Shown piece by piece: positions 35,706 to 38,148 of a stretch of 38,148 nucleotides of DNA. The stretch comes from Mesostigma viride (Eukaryota; Streptophyta; Mesostigmatophyceae; Mesostigmatales; Mesostigmataceae). Under the pieces are notes generated by a model. The model saw only the letters and a program-made list of their open reading frames with translations, had not been told where the DNA came from and did no database searches. Both the position numbers and the translations under genes were made by a program. Location: NCBI GenBank assembly GCA_009746045.1, contig RPFO01000957.1:1-38148 (forward strand). The letters are read 5' to 3'. Each line of letters opens with the position of its first letter. Within the stretch, counting starts at the first letter, position 1.

Positions 35706-37255
35706 TGATAGGAGAGAAGGGTTCGCAGCGCGGGCTCCGGCTCAGGTGCAAAGCGAACGAATTTATTAGGGGGACGGCCAAGCCTGGCAGCCATACCTGA
35801 GCTGAAGTTGCCCCGGCGGATCCCCACACGTGCTGGGGAGCAGGTGACCGTCGATGCCGGTGGCGATGGCGGTGACGGCGGGGGCCGAGCAGGGGGCTGG
35901 GGCGCTGGCACGGCGGTATCCATGGGGGTCGCCGTCATTGGAGGAAGGTCCTGGCCGTTAATGCGGACGATGAAGACGCCATTAAAGAGGCGGGCATAGA
36001 TGCTGCACCGTAGTTGCGGGTTGGCCTGCTTGGCTGCCCGAGCCTCGTGGACCTCCGGCCGGTTCAAAGCGGCAGCCCGGGCCTCAAGCTGCTCCGGGGT
36101 ATAGTAATCGTCGATGCTCAGTTGGGTATCGTGGAGGTTCCGGCGGGCCTTCTGCACCTGCAGTTTGTCCTCCTTGCGGTGGAATTCCACCAAGACAGGG
36201 GCGGTGGGGCCGCCGAGCCGTCGTGCCGTTTTGATGACGACGCTTTGGGCCACGCCGAGCTTCCCCAGGAAGGGGTCGCCCCGGAGGTAGGTGCCCAGGC
36301 GTGCATCGTTGACGTTCGAGGGGACGCCACGTACCACAATACTGCATGAGCGAATGGGTTCGTGCATAGCATCCCTTGTGCTGGCCTTGACGGCTGTTTT
36401 GATTTCGTTGATGAGCTCCGTAGGGTTCTGAAGCGTGGCGGCATAGGTGGTCTTGGCAGGAGTTATGGAGGCGGCAAGTTGTTGCTGGAGCTGGTGGAGG
36501 AGCTGCTGCTGCTGCTGCAGCCCTGCTGCAATGTGGGTGATGGCGGAGTGGATGGAGGTGTCGGCGTGTGAGGAATGGGCGTGGTGGGTGGCGAGGTGGT
36601 TGTGGACAGGGTTGAGGGCAGCGTTGAGGAGGGGAGGGAGGCGATCGAAGCAGGTATTGGCGACTTGCTTGGCGGTGATGTTGATGGCGGCCGCAACAGT
36701 GGGGTCGGCTCCCAGGTCCAGAGAGGCCATGACAAAGCGCTCAAGGGCGCTGTCGGAAAGACGGGAGCACGTCCACCAGACTGCGAGGCAGAGGTCAGTG
36801 TCGTCGGGGTCGTCGTGGAGAAAGTCCGACAGGTGGGTAACCTGTTGGTTGCAGTCCCGGATCTCGCACTTTTTCTCGGCAGCCAGGTGCAGGATGGTGA
36901 GGGCGGCAGCTCGGGACAGGCGCATGATGGCGTTAAGGCCTGGCCATTTGCCAGGTAAAAATGCGGCAGCTTCCTCGGCAGAAAAGGCCTCCTCGCGGGT
37001 ATCCATGGCAGGGTCGCTGTTCGGCGGAGCGGTGGAGTGGAGGGGCTGGATGCTGACAGTGGCGTCCGGCATAGCGTGCAAGGGTGTTTCCAATGACGCC
37101 ATGGCTTCATCAGCGAGTTGGTGCAGGGCCGCGGACGCTTGTGATTGCTGGGATGAGTCAGTTAGATATAGAAAGACGTTGTAGACGTTGGGGGAACTCA
37201 GTGTGAGACTGTGATATGCAGTAACGCCAGGGATCGGGCGTTCCTTAATTGTCAT
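35702..37255 (-). CDS. LINE copy 2 ORF1, RNA-binding chaperone-like protein
   Basis: About 517 residues, intact, with ATG at 37255. A helical N-terminal half (SQASAALHQLADEAM, then WPGLNAIMRLSRAAAL) is followed by a Gln-rich coiled-coil (LQQQQQLLHQLQQQL, about 245-262). Then comes an RRM-like unit (SIVVRGVPSNVNDARLGTYL to VLVEFHRKEDKLQVQ, about 300-375), a small C-terminal domain and a Pro-rich tail. Coiled coil plus RRM plus C-terminal domain recalls L1 ORF1p, which packages its own RNA. It stops in ATGA with ORF2, suggesting termination-reinitiation. Confidence 0.8.
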   Translation of the reverse strand: MTIKERPIPGVTAYHSLTLSSPNVYNVFLYLTDSSQQSQASAALHQLADEAMASLETPLHAMPDATVSIQPLHSTAPPNSDPAMDTREEAFSAEEAAAFLPGKWPGLNAIMRLSRAAALTILHLAAEKKCEIRDCNQQVTHLSDFLHDDPDDTDLCLAVWWTCSRLSDSALERFVMASLDLGADPTVAAAINITAKQVANTCFDRLPPLLNAALNPVHNHLATHHAHSSHADTSIHSAITHIAAGLQQQQQLLHQLQQQLAASITPAKTTYAATLQNPTELINEIKTAVKASTRDAMHEPIRSCSIVVRGVPSNVNDARLGTYLRGDPFLGKLGVAQSVVIKTARRLGGPTAPVLVEFHRKEDKLQVQKARRNLHDTQLSIDDYYTPEQLEARAAALNRPEVHEARAAKQANPQLRCSIYARLFNGVFIVRINGQDLPPMTATPMDTAVPAPQPPARPPPSPPSPPASTVTCSPARVGIRRGNFSSGMAARLGRPPNKFVRFAPEPEPALRTLLSYQ

Positions 37256-37260
37256 TATTC

Positions 37261-38148
37261 ACTCCATATGTGGGCACACATTTTATGTCGTGGACACATC
37301 ACTCACACGAGTTCCCTAGGACAACTGGACTACGCTCAATTGTCCGCCACGTGTCCAGGCTCTAGAGGCTTCTAGACCTGTAGCAACGTTACTACTCACA
37401 ACGTCCACTAGACTAGTTGCTAGCTACGTAACTTGAGTACACGTGTGTGCGTCGCGCCACAACCGGCGCTCGGCACTGTTATTCAGTCTCCGCCAGAATA
37501 ACTCCGGTCACATTGTATGTTCCCCCTGTTTGGCTCCGGCCACAAGTCAGCCTCGAGGTATCTCAGCTAACTCTCATTATGTTTTCTTTCAGATTGGAAC
37601 ATGCTCCAAGTCTGACCAACCAACCGTTGCAAGGCAACCAGAGCCCATACAGTCACAACTGGATTAGAAAGGGCCCCAGAAACGGACTATACTGATGCTG
37701 ACTGCTGATTTAACCCTGCCATGCACTACGGGGGTTCCTCCCCCTCAATAGTGGGGAAAACATAGATGAGGTACTGCTGCCATTCGTCACACAGGACGTC
37801 ATATAAGTCACATGTCACATCATATAAGGAGTGCCCAGTTTCCATCTTTGAAGGAGGAAGGAGCGAACTGTCATCATTTCCCTGGCATCTGTCACTGCAG
37901 ATGGTAGAAAAAGGGGGGCTTGATTGCCACTTGTGGATGGAACCCCATGCAACATCCACTTCCCAAAAACCAATGGGATGACTCTAGTGAAACCAGAGGT
38001 CTTCCCCAGGTGCTTAGGACCTGATGTTTCGCCACTGCTGACCTGGGCCAGAGCAGCCAGATACCTGTGAGTGCCACATGGTGGTAAGCACAGGCAACTG
38101 ACAAGGGAGAACTGGTTCTCCACTTGATTTGCACATGGCGAATGGGTG
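37261..38148. other. Stretch without a recognised gene at the window end
   Basis: About 0.9 kb with short ORFs only. Part of it may be the LINE 5' UTR and promoter, which usually sits in the first few hundred bases, but no boundary could be fixed. Confidence 0.5.

Larger units (their letters stand above)
31971..37260 (-). mobile_element. LINE copy 2: nearly full-length non-LTR retrotransposon (RTE-like), two ORFs
   Basis: On the minus strand it has ORF1 (37255-35702) and ORF2 (from 35705) with endonuclease and reverse transcriptase. The 3' end is an ATTA/AATT tail at 31971-31988, next to the hairpin-containing terminus shared with copy 1. The 5' end lies at or beyond 37260 and was not fixed; no target duplication was recognised. 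ORF2 is split by a -1 break near 33930 and a two-base GC duplication near 33135. Confidence 0.9.

Overview
The window looks like a transposon-dense stretch of a green algal nuclear genome, probably a volvocine or chlamydomonad chlorophyte. This rests on GC-rich coding regions rich in Ala, Gly and Arg, a GTGAGC-type intron donor, long glycine and serine runs, and the company of Copia, chromodomain Ty3/gypsy and LINE elements. No bacterial operon structure, rRNA, convincing tRNA gene or CRISPR array was seen. Almost all coding sequence belongs to mobile elements; the one likely host gene is an exon near 29816-30469 with a DUF4470-like segment.

Layout. Positions 1-124: right end of a TTAA-targeting (piggyBac-like) non-autonomous element inserted in a deleted copy of an unclassified repeat (121-about 310). 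400-8496: a Copia element (Copia-1) with two LTRs, Gag, protease, integrase, RT and RNase H, broken by several frameshifts and split by a 1.72 kb TTAA element (2928-4651) whose removal rejoins the pol frame. 8497-10146: no gene recognised. 10147-11867: a structure with two 341-bp direct repeats, followed by microsatellites. 12551-14680: 3' part of a LINE on the minus strand. 14677-22709: a second, divergent Copia-type element (Copia-2) with an extra ORF upstream of gag and a retropepsin-like domain that appears to lie between integrase and RT. 22710 to about 29793: 3' half of a chromodomain Ty3/gypsy element with a large extra ORF after pol, itself interrupted by a complete Gag-only LTR element (24896-27731, minus strand). 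29816-30469: host exon. 31971 to about 37260: a nearly full-length LINE of the same family (minus strand) with ORF1 and ORF2. 37260-38148: nothing recognised.

How the parts relate. Insertions are nested. The Gag-only element sits in the gypsy extra ORF with a clean 5-bp duplication, and its LTRs are almost identical, so it is recent. The gypsy element appears to lie in an intron of the host gene, about 22 bp before a splice acceptor. Copia-2 has LINE sequence on its left and gypsy integrase on its right with no target duplication, so this junction is either an ectopic LTR recombination or an assembly join.

Most frame breaks fall in homopolymers or are 1-2 bp indels. Some may be sequence errors rather than biology. 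The most unusual signals are the INT-PR-RT order of Copia-2, the roughly 790-codon extra ORF of the gypsy element, and the LINE 3' terminus with its hairpin and a detached 41-bp copy.
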